Positions 39,286 through 51,847 of a stretch of 64,000 nucleotides of DNA are shown here, piece after piece. The DNA is from Sternotherus odoratus (Eukaryota; Chordata; Testudines; Kinosternidae). The position numbers and the translations under genes are program-made. The notes under the pieces were generated by a model. That model was not told the origin of the DNA. It made no database searches and saw nothing but the letters and a program-made list of their open reading frames with translations. The DNA is taken from contig JAVMKO010000005.1 in assembly GCA_032164245.1 (NCBI GenBank), positions 56,777,442 through 56,841,441 on the forward strand, given 5' to 3'. Position 1 is the stretch's first letter. Every line of letters starts with the position of its first letter.

Positions 39286-42200
39286 GAACGATAGAGGATT
39301 GTTCTGATCTGGTGCATTGTTTACTCTGCATTAATAATCCTTTTGGCATAAGCATTATTTCAGCAAATCAGTATTTTCTTCAAAACAGTTAAGTCCAAAA
39401 ATCTAGAAAGTAAGTTAACTTGTATGTTACGTTTAACCTACATCTCTTTTTGGCAGTTGCACTGAGGTGGTACTTTCTTTCTTCTCCCTCACCCACCAGT
39501 CTACAGTACAGAACAAGGCCCCTGGTTTAGGGAAATGAGCAAAAGAACACTTGGAACAAAGAATTTCCTGCAACTTGTAGCATGGAAAAAGGGTTTATTT
39601 TCATGCTCGTAGGTTTAACCCATATCTTCCCAATTTGCTGCTAACCCTCAATTGCATAGTGTCGTAGTCTACATCGGCAAAGGATAGAGAATGGGGGCAG
39701 TCTCCCCAAAGTAGCCATGTGTTAGCAACATTTCTGCTAGCCTGAATTCTGCTTGTAGGTACAGTAAGACATGATAGTCATCCAGGTAGCATTCCTCTGA
39801 AGGCTGGGGTTGTGCTGTCTCATGCGCCAAAGGTAGATGGAATTTATTGTTGGGGTACAGCAAGCTTTCTGTTGTGAAGTTCGGGGATTTCGCAGGAAAA
39901 TGAAGTAGCTTAGCTCCTTATAGTCTGGTTTTCAGTATACTTTGGTAATGATAATTGCTCTTCTTTGCATCTTGACCAGGTAATACAGAATACATTACTA
40001 CACTAGCTGGCACCATTTATTTAATCTACAATCTAAGGTAATTCATCTCTTACCATACTTAAGAGATAAATCTATTCATTTCTAAGAACTTGTGATGAAA
40101 CACATGAAGCTTCTGGCAGTACCAGTCACTTTCTCCACACTAGGATTGCTGTCTCAATGTGGCCATGTCTCTTAAACAGGACTTTGCTTTTGCTACAATC
40201 ACTCCAGCCCATGCAAGACAAAAAATGAGCTTTATTCTTAAAATTTTAAACCAGTGTTCCATTCACTACAAGTGTAAGCCAAACCTAATTTTAAACAATT
40301 CTTCATACCAGTCTTTAAGATCTGTTGCCAGTGCTTTCAAATGGAAAAGCTGATGCTGCAAGTCCTACTTTACATGTTAAAAACACTGCTTTCTGTTCTG
40401 TTAGTGGTCCTAATAGGCTTTAGGGGGATAGTAAAACTTTGTAGGTGGCTTATTTTTTTAAAGGGTCCATTTATTGCTTAAAGCCGTTGAATGTGATTTT
40501 TCTCTTTCTCTTCCCCCCCCCCCCCCCCAAAAAAAAAAAAACCCTTGTCAGTCTTCAGAAAGATTGATAAATATCCCCCCTATAGTAGTTATTTGAAGAA
40601 CAACCTGTGCATGTGTCAATTTTGGGTGAATCTGGCAGGTGTACTCGCTCAGCCCCGGGGGGGGGGGGGAGGGGGAGGATAACTCCACTTCTCACATCTA
40701 TGCCAGTCCTACCTCTTTGGTAGTCAGTGTTGTGGGGCCTAATGGCCAGCATCCCTATAAACTCTTCCCCCTAGTGGGAGAATGCAGCCTAGTGGCTGGA
40801 GTCCAGATGCTAGACTTCTATAACACTGTGGCCCAATGGACAGAGTTCCTCTAACTGGGGGCGGGGAGCCAAGTCAAGGGACTGACATCAGAAATGGGGG
40901 GTTTAGTGACCCCCTGTGGGGGAGCCCAGGCTCACCCACTTTACTGGTCTCCAACCCAGGGTCCTGTCTGGGGCAGGGTGGTCCATCCCAAGGTCAGTGG
41001 GGAATCCTGCCAAAACACACTGACATAGTGGTGGGAGGTACCACTCCCTTACGTTCCCTGGGTCACTTCCCACCAGCTCTCTAACTGCCATAGGCTTTGT
41101 GGCCCAGGGTCTCTGGGTTCCCAATAGCTGCAGGCCTCTGGTCCTGGAGCCTAGCTCCTCAGCTCTCCCCAGTAGGGGCTGTAACAGCTGCTGTGCAGGA
41201 GCCTCCACTGAGCATCCTTACTCCTTGGCCACCAGCCCTGATGGTGCCCAGCAGAACCTCAGGGGTGTGGCTTTCTTTGCTAGGAGGGAATGGTTAACCC
41301 TGTCCGTCCCAGTGTGGGACCAGTCCACCCTGTCACAGTGAGGGTGAAGGAATGTCACTAAACTATTTTACACATTAGCAGGAGGTGAGTGGCTTTGATT
41401 AGTGGTTATGGGGGGGGGGGGGGAGCACTATTGTGCAGTCACAGGGACTCTACCTCAGTTTTCCCAATTGTAAAATAGGGCTTGTATGGGCTTTATAAAG
41501 AACTTTATAAATGTCAGTTTTTCACTTGTAGATAGCAAAGGAATAGTCCCATTTTAAAAAGCCATACTCACTACAGTGTACAGTATAGCAGTTTAGCTAT
41601 AAATACAAAGAGAGCTCCTCCCTCAGTTTCCAGTGTGGTGATCTAAGATTCTGGGCCTGAATACCTTTTAAAGTTTGGCTCCAGATTCATTTCTATGGGC
41701 TTGTTTCCCAATGCAATGCAAAATGTTTTCAAGGTAATGGTGGCTGAGAGAGCACTATGATCTCAAGTATTTGTCAGCTGCTCTGAAATTTGGACATGTC
41801 TGTTGACAATTGTCTGGTTTAAATGGAAGGTGACAGGAAGTGGGGCTTTTGGTGTGGAGATTGACTCCCTGTACTTGCGTTCTAGAATAACTATTGATTA
41901 ACTTCAGAGGTGGATGCTATTTACTGGAATAAGGCTGTCATTCTCTGTGCATGGAATTAATTCTAAATAGCGCTTGCCTACAGCAGGAGTTAAGATACTC
42001 AGGTATAGGCTTACAGATCTAATTTGAGTGCTGAGTGGGTGCTGTACTCTCCAAATGAAGATGAAGGCCCTGGCCTTACACCCTTAAAATCTTCCTGTCT
42101 ATTCCCTACAATCTTAGAATGTAAATAAAGTGTGACACTCCTGCTGCTGGGTGACCAGAGGATGGCAGCATTTGATTGTTTTGTTAATTTCTGAAGATTT

Positions 42201-42376
42201 CTCTTAACGGTCTTAACTGAACACTGCCAAATACATAAAATTAGCACAGTGTGGTTTCCTGTTCAGGTTCTCAATGCCTTCCCACTCATGTGTTCGTTGA
42301 CAGGTAAAGCATTTTTTGAGCAGCCAGCTCTGTAAAATCATGTTGGGGTCCTTGTCAGAGTTTTAGGTTCCTAGGC
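39286..42376. other. Intergenic sequence, no gene seen
   Basis: Downstream of RPS24. A C run followed by an A run lies at about 40513-40542. About 40630-41345 is GC-rich with long chance open frames on both strands and looks like a worn retroelement or LTR fragment, but neither its ends nor a target duplication could be fixed. A G homopolymer is at 41411-41423. No coding gene or RNA gene was recognised. Confidence 0.5.
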
Positions 42377-42593
42377 CAGTGCCTCTCAAACTTTTTTATT
42401 GGTGACCCCCCGTTATAAATTTAAAATAATTTTAAATGTTTGCCTCCAGTGTTTATAATGGTGTTAAAGCAGGGTTTGGGGTGTAGGGTGACAGCTTGTG
42501 ACTCCCTAGGTTTGGGGGGTGGTTGACAGCTCACTCCCCCATCTAATAACTTTGTGAACCCCTGAGGGTCCCAATACAGTTTGAGAACCCCTG
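42377..42593. mobile_element. Non-autonomous hAT element, 217 bp
   Basis: The ends read CAGTGCCTCTCAAACT and AGTTTGAGAACCCCTG. The flanks TCCTAGGC (42369-42376) and TCCTATGC (42594-42601) differ at one base. Confidence 0.88.
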
Positions 42594-43938
42594 TCCTATG
42601 CTAAGGTTCTCAGTTGATCTGAGTTTTAATTTCCCTGGATTTTAGGGGCAGTTGGGTGCTTAAACACTTTTGTGGACCTGGGCCTTAGGCTTATAAGGAA
42701 GGAAGGAAGGAATGCTAAGTGAGAAGGAATGCTTCTGTAGTATAAACTATGCCCCTTAGTTTTATTATATTCTCTTTATGCCCTTGTTAACACCTGTTGA
42801 AAAGCCCTTGTGAACAGAGACACAAAGATATCTGAGGGGAACAGAGATCCTAAACTATGCTGATGATTCAATGGGGCTGCAGCATGCACTCAGAGAAAGA
42901 AAGTATCTCTATAGAGAGAATAAGGTGAGTGAAAAGCAGGGAAAACTTAAAAAAAATCTGCTCCTGAGTGCACATCAAAATAAGGTGCCATTTTTACTTG
43001 GGCACCTCTGGCTAAGCAGGTACACAGAAAAGAGTTGTTTTTTAAAAAAAAGTTTGCTCTAGGCTCACTTATAATAGATCACACATTCATGTGCGGTTAA
43101 GAAATGGAATAAGCTAATATGAAAGCTAATATGAAAAAATCTATGTAATTGAAGGTAATGGGTGTTACCTTTAATCAGTCGGTTCAGATGTCTTTTTTTT
43201 TTCTATTTCACTACATGTCTAAGAACGAACTACTGAATGGGGGATGCATCTCATCTGTTAAGCTGTATCCCCTCACAGGAGACTTCCTGTGTGAGTATTA
43301 AGTGCACCACCTCAAACCCTGCAAACTTCTGCTGGGTGGAAAACCTCTTAAGGAATGAGGAATGATCAGGATATGAGGGAGAAGGATGGTTTTGTGAGCA
43401 GCAGTGAAGAAAACGTGGATGTGGGAGCTACCTATGTGCAATAAAGGTGTGGGATTTGCTGTGGGAATGGGTTATTGCATACCCATTTAATTCCTTTCTA
43501 TCCCTAGTGCATTTTATAAGATGAAATAACAAGGGACTGTTTCCTCCTTATCAAAGAGCAAAGAAACGTAAAGGAGTCTTATCCGAAGCTTGCTCCCGTC
43601 ATGGAATTACACCCATTGACTTGATCAGATATTGTAAAAGCTGTGAGGCTCCCTTCCTAAACCTCCACCCCTTGTATCTTGTTTAGCACTATGAAGCAAA
43701 GAGGAGCCTTCCTATTAAATATATTAGAACCATCACTAGAGGGTAGTGTGAGCACAGCAATACAAATACCTGAAAGGTTTCCTTAAAACAAAAACTTAAA
43801 CGAAGCCACATCTTGCTGACCAGAAGAGCGCAAACTCCTCACAGAAGCTTTACAGCAATGGGAGTGGAGAAGACAGTAGCGGTGAGTGAGGGGTAATAAA
43901 TCAGCAATTTGCCTTAACACTGTTTCAAGAGAAATATA
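42594..43938. other. Intergenic sequence, no gene seen
   Basis: AT-rich single-copy-looking sequence with scattered A and T runs and a short GGAA tandem run near 42700. No conserved open frame, RNA or recognisable repeat was found. Confidence 0.5.
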
Positions 43939-43994
43939 TCTTATATATATAAAGTCAAATTGTGTGTGGGTGCATGTATGTATGTATGTATGGG

Positions 43995-44252
43995 CAGGGC
44001 CAGCGACGGGGGTACAACGGGTACAGCTGTACCGGGCCCCGGACGTAAGGGGGGGGCCCTTAAATCCGGGGTGGGCCCGGTACACGGCTGTACCCCCTTG
44101 TTGCTGGCCGGGGGGCCCCCCCCGCGGGCAGTGGGAGAGGCCCCCCGTGGGCGGCGGGAGACGGGGGGGGGGGGCGTGGGCAGCAGGAGACCAGCTGGGG
44201 GGTGCTCGCACGATCTGCGTACGGGGCCCCCAAATTCCTGTCGCTGGCCCTG
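43995..44252. mobile_element. Non-autonomous hAT element nested in the Helitron, 258 bp
   Basis: Perfect 13-base inverted ends CAGGGCCAGCGAC and GTCGCTGGCCCTG are flanked by an exact 8-bp duplication TGTATGGG (43987-43994, 44253-44260). The interior has a self-complementary segment around GTACAGCTGTAC, shared with the element at 54553-55177. Confidence 0.92.
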
Positions 44253-44625
44253 TGTATGGGTGTATGCTTACTCCTTCCACACCATTTGAGCTAGAGACTT
44301 GAAATTTGGTACAGTTAGAGGTCTTTGGGTCCTAATGACCGTAAGAGTCGAAAATTTTTAAAATCTCACCTCTGACGCCCCCCAGGGGTGAAATTCTTTA
44401 AAGGCCAATCACATAAGCTGGGCAGCTGATGTTCTCTGTGACATAGTTATGATGTCATAATACCCCCTCCAACGGACCCCGCACTCACTCACCTCTCTGC
44501 CCCTCCTCCCTCCAACGGAACCCCGGAATCCCTCAGCTCTGTGCCCCCTCCCCACCTCCGACAGACCCCGGAATCCCTCAGCTCTCTGCCCCCTCCCCAC
44601 CTCCGACGGACCCGAGTTGGGTTTG

Positions 44626-45080
44626 GTCGGAGGGTAAGTGAGGTGGGGGGTGTCGGGTTTGGTCAGAGGGTAAGTGAGGTGGGGGTGTCGGGTTTGGTGG
44701 GGGGGTGGGAAGGGGTGGGGGTTGGGGTTGGTCAGGGGTGTTGGGTTTGGGTGGGGGTGTTGGGTTTGGTTGGGCGGGTGAGGAGGGGGGTCGGGGTTGG
44801 TCGAGGGATAAGTGAGGTGTGGGTGTCGGGTTTGTTTGTGGTGGTAGGTAGGGGTGTCGGGTTTGGTTGGGGGGGAAGTGAGGTGGGTGTGTCAGGTTTG
44901 GTCTACGGGGGGTGAGGTGTGGGTGTTGGTCAGGTGGTGTTGGGGTTAGTAGGGGGGGAGACGGGGTGTTGGGTTTGGGTGGGGGGGTGAAAATGTGAGT
45001 CGGGGTTGGTCGAGGGGTAAGTGAGGTGGGGGTGTCGGGGTGGTTGGGGGGGTGAGGTGGGGGTGTCAGGTTTGCTCTCT
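44626..45080. repeat. G-rich minisatellite inside the Helitron-like element
   Basis: A unit close to GGGTGTCGGGTTTGGT followed by a G run and 'taagtgaggtg' repeats about a dozen times with drift in length. The strand is almost free of C, so it could form G-quadruplexes. Long plus-strand open frames here only reflect the repeat. Confidence 0.85.
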
Positions 45081-45175
45081 GCCCCCTCCCTCCTCCAATG
45101 GACCCTGCACTCGCTCAGCTGTCTGCCCCCTCCCCACCTCCGACTGACCCGAGCAACGCCGGGTATTTTCGTTAG

Positions 45176-45658
45176 TACTGTATAAAATAAAATGTACTAA
45201 GCAGCTTTTAGACACCACTAGAGCACTGATGTAAATCTGTATTGCTTGTCCTGTTGTGAGTCCTCCTTTGTCTCCTTACTTTAGTTGTAAGAAAAAAATA
45301 AACCTTTTTTGATAAATGATTGTACAAATATTAAAAAAAATAAATAATCCAAAACCCTTTTGCGATGGAGTAGTTGTCATTATGGCAAAAATTTTCCTGT
45401 TACTTTTCTAGGAGAACAGAAGTTGTGGAAGAGATATGTCTATAGTTCACAGCAGGATTAAATCCAGAGTTGAAGGATGTCATCTTTCACTGAAAGAGCA
45501 GTTTGGTTAAAAAAAAATAAAAAAATAAATTCCAGCATTATTTATCAAAAAAGCATTTTTATGAGAAATAACATTTCAAAGCAGGGCATGGTGTGTGTGT
45601 GTATATATATAAACTTGTGTATATACATTGTCTGCCATTTCTTTGGCTACCTATAGCT
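45176..45658. other. Intergenic sequence, no gene seen
   Basis: AT-rich with several A runs and a short GT/AT microsatellite at about 45590-45612. Nothing else is supported. Confidence 0.5.
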
Positions 45659-46117
45659 AGCGCTCTACCAAATTCAGAGTCCATTTTGGTCAATTTCTGG
45701 ATCATAGGATTTTAAAAATAATAAATGCCAGGATTTCAGATATTTAAATCTGAAATTTCACAGTGTTGTAACTAGGGGTCCTGACCCAAAAAGAGGTGGG
45801 GGGAGGAGGGGGGAAGGGGAAAGGCAAAGTATCGCCACCCTTATTTCTGTTCTGCTCCCTTCAGAGCTGAGTGGCCAGAGTGTGGCAGTTGCTGGCTAAG
45901 GGCCCAGCTCTGAAGTTAGTGCAGAACTAAGGGTAGCACTACTGTGACCCTCCATAACCTTGTGACCCTCCAACAACGTGCTTGTCAGTTTGGACCCCCA
46001 ATTGAGAAATGCTGGTCTCTCCCATGAACTCTGTATAGTATAGGTTAAAAGTACACAAAAGAGCAGATTTCACAGTCTGTGATGCATTTTTCCCGGCCGT
46101 GAATTTGGTAGGACCCT
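45659..46117. mobile_element. hAT-like non-autonomous element, about 459 bp
   Basis: The ends AGCGCTCTACCAAATTCA and TGAATTTGGTAGGACCCT are inverted repeats. CTATAG occurs just outside both ends, suggesting a worn target duplication. A second hAT-like motif pair ('ggggtcctgaccc', 'gagaaatgctggtctc') lies inside, so the element may itself contain an older insertion. Confidence 0.65.
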
Positions 46118-48985
46118 CTCTATAGCCCAGCACCATTCCTCCAGCATCCCTTGTGGTATCTATGATGTGCTAGTGTGACATATTCTGAGCTGTCATTGCA
46201 GAGATGAGCTGGCCAGTGAATTAATGGGGAAACAGATTTTCTCCTTCTAAAGATTTAGTTTATAATCATTATTTGAAAATTATCCATCAGTTTGGGACAC
46301 TAAGCTTACCTTTAGGGAGAATACAGAAGGTCATTTTGAAGTACAGGTAGTTTGAAATTAATTTACCATATCAGACTGATGACCTATCATACTGTTACCT
46401 GAGTTTATTTTCAATGCTTTGGGGTCTTTTTTGAGCTGAAAATGTGGTCTGTGGGATGTTCTTTGCCATGGTGGAATATGGCAAGCAACTGATTTGTTAA
46501 TTGTAAACTTTGTTTCTAAAGTCTTCAGAAATAAGCAGCACTCTCTTTTTTTATGTGATATTTTATTCTGTCTACATTTTTCCTTCCTACAATACAATTT
46601 GAGCTAGGAGTAGCAGCTGTTCTGTAACTCAAAATTTAACACACATGTACACACACTTCAAGCTGTGATGATACTCTAGGGTAACTCCTTTTCCTATGGG
46701 AGATAAAACAATTATATAGGGCATAGATGAAGAGAAGAATCTTTATGTTGTTCCCTGCTGTGTACTGAAGACCCCTTCATGTCTCCAGCTGATCTTAATG
46801 CATCCTGTCCTCCGTAGAAGCCACTGTTTTTGCAATAGTTACCTACTTTTGGACTCTCTTTTGCCCTGGCTTCAATATAATCAACTTAGTATTTTTTATA
46901 GATGGGGGTTTCTGTAATAGATGATCTTCAACGATGAGTATCTTTCTTATGACCTTCATGGAGGACAAATAAAAACCAACAAGAGATTATGGAGTAGAGA
47001 CCTCTAAATTAAACTTCCAGATATTAACAGCCCATCTTCTGTCTAAATTTTCATAAACTTCAGTTCCACATGTGAACTTTGCACTGTGGGCCCAATTATT
47101 ATTTTACCTATAGCGTGAAATTCTGCCTCACTAAAAATACAAATTAGGTGCTGTGGCTATGGTCAGTTTGAAGTAGGCTTTAACAACACTGATTGTAGGA
47201 CAGGGCATATTCTGGTACACTAAAGCTTTTGGGTTTGCTTTAAGGGTTTAACTGGGAGCACAGTCTTGCTTTGGTAACACTTGGTGAGCCTCAGTAGTGT
47301 GAACTCCAAAGTTGTCTTAAAAAAAAAAGCTTCAAATTCATATTCCCCACTGAATTTTACCCTCATTTGGAATGCAATAGTTCCCTTTTAATTTTAGCTT
47401 TCACTCTCCAGAAGAGCTGTGGCTAATGAAACAGCTGCACAAGTGGCTAAAAGGCATCCTGAGCCCTAGAAGATAATTGTATTTTTTCCAGGAGTTGGCT
47501 ATTAGCAACAAGTGCTATAATAAGAAGAAAGAACCACCTTCCTTTGCAGATATTGCTATTCATACATACAGAGATCATAAACAGGGTCAAGTAGCAAGCT
47601 TAGGCAGAAGTACATTTCTCATATTGGTGTCTTCTTTCAACAACTGTAGATGTTCTTACAATCTGAGGCAAAATGTACAAATCTGTTCCTTTACTGTGGG
47701 CAGATGATGGTGTTTTATACTTGTGTTTGTTATCTTAAAATGCTATTGAAAGAGATTGATCAGAATTTAAACTGACCTAAGTTCCAAGAACCATGCTTCA
47801 TTTTGGTTCATGATGATCTGATCTGATTGTACTGCCCTGATGTAATTTTCTGTCAGTATTTTGCTTGCCTGGTGGTTGATGTAGGCATCAAATGTATTGA
47901 TCTGATAACAAGTTTTTAATCACTGGTAGTGTACCTTTTTTACAACAGTCCTATCTAGGTAGGTAAAAGACTAGCTCAGATACTTTCCTGCTCTAACATT
48001 TTCTCACTAGTTTAAAGGGACACAGTCAACTTAAAAATCACACTGTAACAATATTAGATAAACTTTCAAATACAAGAAAAAAAGTATTTATTTTGTGAAT
48101 TTGACAGCACTTTCTATCAGTTTCATTGTTTCCCTGGTAGTTTGTGTGGATCTTTCCATGCAGCAAAAGAGAAGAGAAAAGCATTTTTAAAGAGTAGGAA
48201 AGTGTCATCATAAAAGAAAATGAACAAACAAAGAAAAAAAATTGGCCAGTGGCTCAGGCAGATGCAGTAGTTCAAACTACTTCTGGTTTGTTGTTATTGT
48301 TGTTTGGGTGTTTTTGAGTTGACTAGGTTTCAAGCTGACCATTTCCCTTTAACTAAATACTAAAGAGAGATGGTCAGTTTGATTTAGGCTCAATTTCAGT
48401 GTCTTGTAAAACCAGATTTTACAAAATCTGAAAGTGTACAGAAATGTTCACATGAATTCTTTGAAAAAGGCAGTTTGTCTGACATTGAACATTCCTCTCT
48501 TGTGTTTGTATCTCAAGACACTGAAGCAGCATACTAGTGCATGAGAAGTCAGAAAATACACTGACTATAAACAAAAGGGAAACTGATTAGTGAAATTCCA
48601 TTGCTCAACCCAAGAGAAACCCAAAAAGTGAACAAAGAACATGTGTTTGGCTGCCACATTTCACCAACCTCACATTAATTCTCTCTCTCGTTATTAAGGA
48701 TACAGAATAAATACTGCTGGGTTTTTTAACTTAAAAAATGTAAACAAACAGCATGTAAATTCAGTGGCATGTGCTTGTATATAGGAACAACAGGAGCATG
48801 GTCCTGAAGGCACCTGCCTAATTAACATATTTCCCAGTCTCTTTGAGGTCTTTTCTTCAATTCATATGGAGTGCTATCTGCCTTTAGAGTTATGTGATCA
48901 CTGCAGGGAGAGAACAGCCCCCAAAATCTCAGATGTAATGCTGTTTCCCCTTCTGGCTTTCAACTCTAGGAGGGATCTATCTCAG
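46118..48985. other. Intergenic sequence, no gene seen
   Basis: About 2.9 kb of AT-rich sequence without recognisable repeat ends, conserved open frames or RNA genes. The longest open frame is below 80 codons and has no family features. Confidence 0.5.
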
Positions 48986-49359
48986 CAGGGCTGGCTCAAA
49001 ACATTTTGACACCTGAGGCGAGGAGCTCAAATGATGGTCCCATGCTCCCTTGCTTGGGCCAAAACTTTGAAAGTTCTCCATTCTGCCTTCTTCCTCTTCT
49101 ACTCCTCTCATGGTACTGCTCTGCTACCTACCCCAAGAAAGGGTGAACTAACAACTGAAAATGCCTTGTTCCAAAATTTTAAATAACACTTAACTTTCAA
49201 ACGCCTGAACAGCAAATGTAACTTTTCTTGTCTGCATAATAAACACTGGCATTTTTATCTGTTTGTATAATCAAAGTGGTGCTTTTCATGCCTTCTTGAT
49301 TGTAAAGATTTGAACTACTTCCTGAAGGTCCACAGGCTGGGTCAGCTCATGCTCTATTG

Positions 49360-49966
49360 CAGGTGTGGGCAAACTTTTTGGCCCGAGGGCCCCGCCCCCT
49401 ATCTGACTCCCACCCACTTCCTGCCCCCGATTGCCCTCCTCAGAACCCTGACCCATCCAACCCCTGCCTTCCTTGTCCCCTGATCACCCCCTCCAGAGAC
49501 CCCCCCACTCTAATTGCCCCCCAGGATCCCAGCCCCTATCTAGCCCCCCATCTCTCTGTACCCTGACTGCCCCCTCCTGAGACCCCCCACACCCTAACCA
49601 CCCCCACAGTCCCCACCACCTAAGCCCCCCCTAACTTGCTTACCTCCTTAGCTGGGCACGGGACCCCACGGCTCGCAGCGCTCTGCCCAGACATTAATCT
49701 TGCTGCGCTCGGCCCCGCACTCATCGGGGAGCACAGGGCCCCGCGGCTTGCCACAGTCAGCCCTGCACCCCAGGCTGGGAGCGCGGGGCCACGCGGCTTG
49801 CTGCAGCACCCCGGGCTGGGAGGTTGGGGCCGCGTGACTGACTGTGCTCGGCCCGGGGCTGGGAGGGCAGGTCTACTGGCCCCGCCCCCCGGTCTAAGCT
49901 TGTGGGCCGGATAAAAATGGCTGGCGGGCCACATGTGGCCCACGGGCCGTAGTTTGCCCACGTCTG
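49360..49966. mobile_element. Non-autonomous hAT element nested in the hAT transposase relic, 607 bp
   Basis: The ends are CAGGTGTGGGCAAACT and AGTTTGCCCACGTCTG. The flanks CTCTATTG (49352-49359) and CTCTGTTG (49967-49974) differ at one base. Its right end matches the remnant at 56325-56383. Confidence 0.9.
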
Positions 49967-51505
49967 CTCTGTTGAGATGGTTGCAAGGCCGACCAGCCTC
50001 TCCTGTCTCATTGTGGAGTGTAGATGTGTTTTCATTAACTTCATCTTGGAAATGCTGCATTTTCCACTGGCAACTGTAACAGGAAGTATTAGAAGTATGC
50101 GCAGAGCAACAAAAGCATTTGGAAAGAGGGTGATCATCTAATTTGTGCACATATATTCCAGAACAGCCTTTGGAGTTGATCCTGCTGAAATGTATCTTGA
50201 AAGGGCTTTCAGTTCATCACCTACATCACTCACATCAATATTGCACATGTTATCATGTGTCAACACTCTTTATAGTACCCTGTATGCTGGTGTAGGTCTT
50301 CAGGTATAGTGAGGATGAGTTTTGGAATATCACATAATATCCCAAATATACTGCTGTGTTCCTTGAGTTGCATGAAACGTTCTTCTGTATTGCACAATCT
50401 AGCACCTGGTTAAAGAATTCAACTTTGAATTGTTTGGCATTTCTTATAGGATTATCCCGTGCCTCATAATCAAAATGCCTTCTTCTTCGGTGACTCTTGT
50501 ATTCTTGAATGGGAGGGAAAATAACTTCATTATGAAGTTCCTCTGCCAACTTCTGTGCATTCTTCCGAATGTTTTGAAGTCCCTTATCTGATTGGTAAGA
50601 CTAGGTATGAATTTGCTTTGTCCAGTTGTTCCATTGCTCCAGATATATCAAGGTCAGCAACTTGGAGTCTCTTGCTTGCAACATTTATTTCAAACAGTAT
50701 GTCATGCCACAACACTAAGCCACTCAGAAATTTGAAGTTATGTATGTTTCTGGTGATTCCATTTCCCTCTGCCTTTGTTCTCCCACAAACGGTTCCTGTC
50801 ATAGCATTATCATCCATAATGGCAACTATGACATCATCTATCTTCCCAATTTGGTGTTAGGTTTCATCGTCTCCACTCGACTTTCCCATCATGTGGCACT
50901 GAGTTTCAGTGTCAGAGAGGATGTTCCCAGATGTTGCTTCAAAATTTGTCATTGATGAGTTGATGCAGAGAAAAATACATAGATGCTTTGAATTACATTA
51001 AAAAATTCAGCAGCCTCACTGGAAGCCGAAGCTGCATCACTGACCACCAAGGTAAATGAATGAGAACTGTATGGGACAAAAAAGCTTGAGGGTTTAACGA
51101 ATCCGTTTCTGCACTTCTCTGTTCTTTCCTCTCCTGTTGGCTTCATTATCTTAACCCTGATCTCTCATGTCAGCTATTGCAATTCCCGTATCTTCCAGCT
51201 TTTTAGGAAGCACATTTGTCACACCAGCTCCTGTAGTATTATCAAAGTCAATAAATTCTATAAAATGCTCTGACAGTCACCATTGCAGGGAAATTTTCAC
51301 TAGGTTCTGTTGTTACAAAATGCACCATTAAAATCATTTGTTCCGTATGGCTGATGTCAGGTGTGCAGTTCAGAATAACAGAGTAATCTCTTGCTGACTT
51401 CAGATCTGCCACAATTTTCTGTTTGACTTTTGTTGCCAGTAACTGTATGATTTAATTTTGAATTGTTTTTCCAAGGTAGTGGTGAGTGTACATTCCTTTG
51501 GTACA

Positions 51506-51612
51506 AGTATCAGAGGGGTAGCCATGTTAGTCTGGATCTGCAAAAGTGACAGAGTTCTGTGGCACCTTATAGACTAACAAACGTATTGGAGCATAAGGTT
51601 TCATGGGTGCCA
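51506..51612. repeat. Turtle-type retroposon copy
   Basis: The text 'gtatcagaggggtagccatg' and 'tctgtggcaccttatagact' belongs to the same family as the hairpin at 19618-19800. This copy is in the ordinary, unfolded arrangement and truncated at its right end. Confidence 0.7.
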
Positions 51613-51847
51613 CTGGGTAGTGACTCTTCTTAGATGCTCCTCGAGTACAGCATCAAACTCAGCCATCAGCTCTATAATTGTAAGGAAGTTTCCATTGTTT
51701 GGCACATACAACTGATCTGAAGTGCTATGTAGTGCTAGGTTTTGGGTAGCAAGCATTCTCACAATGGCAACGAGACTTTTCTGAACATTTTGCCAGTGAA
51801 GAGACTCTGATGCAATCTTCTCTTGATGCTGATTATCTATTGTGGCC

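Larger units (their letters stand above)
43939..45175 (+). mobile_element. Helitron-like element, 1.24 kb including nested hAT
   Basis: The left end TCTTATATATATAAAG follows an A, as Helitrons insert between A and T. The right end has a hairpin (ACCCG at about 45147-45151, CGGGT at 45160-45164, loop of about eight bases), then AT-rich bases and TTAG, followed by host T. That is close to the usual CTRR terminus about 11 bases after the hairpin. The text after the left end ('gagacttgaaatttggtaca') resembles vertebrate Helitrons. No Rep/helicase is encoded. From 44452 to 45130 the interior is GC-rich tandem repeats of roughly 35-60 bp. Confidence 0.75.

Noticed and set aside
40630..41345. A complete LTR or gene
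   Set aside because: GC-rich with repeat-like text, but I could not find TG/CA ends with a matching target duplication or a coherent reading frame.
44541..44915. Glycine/valine-rich 124-codon open frame
   Set aside because: It translates a G-rich minisatellite inside the Helitron-like element.
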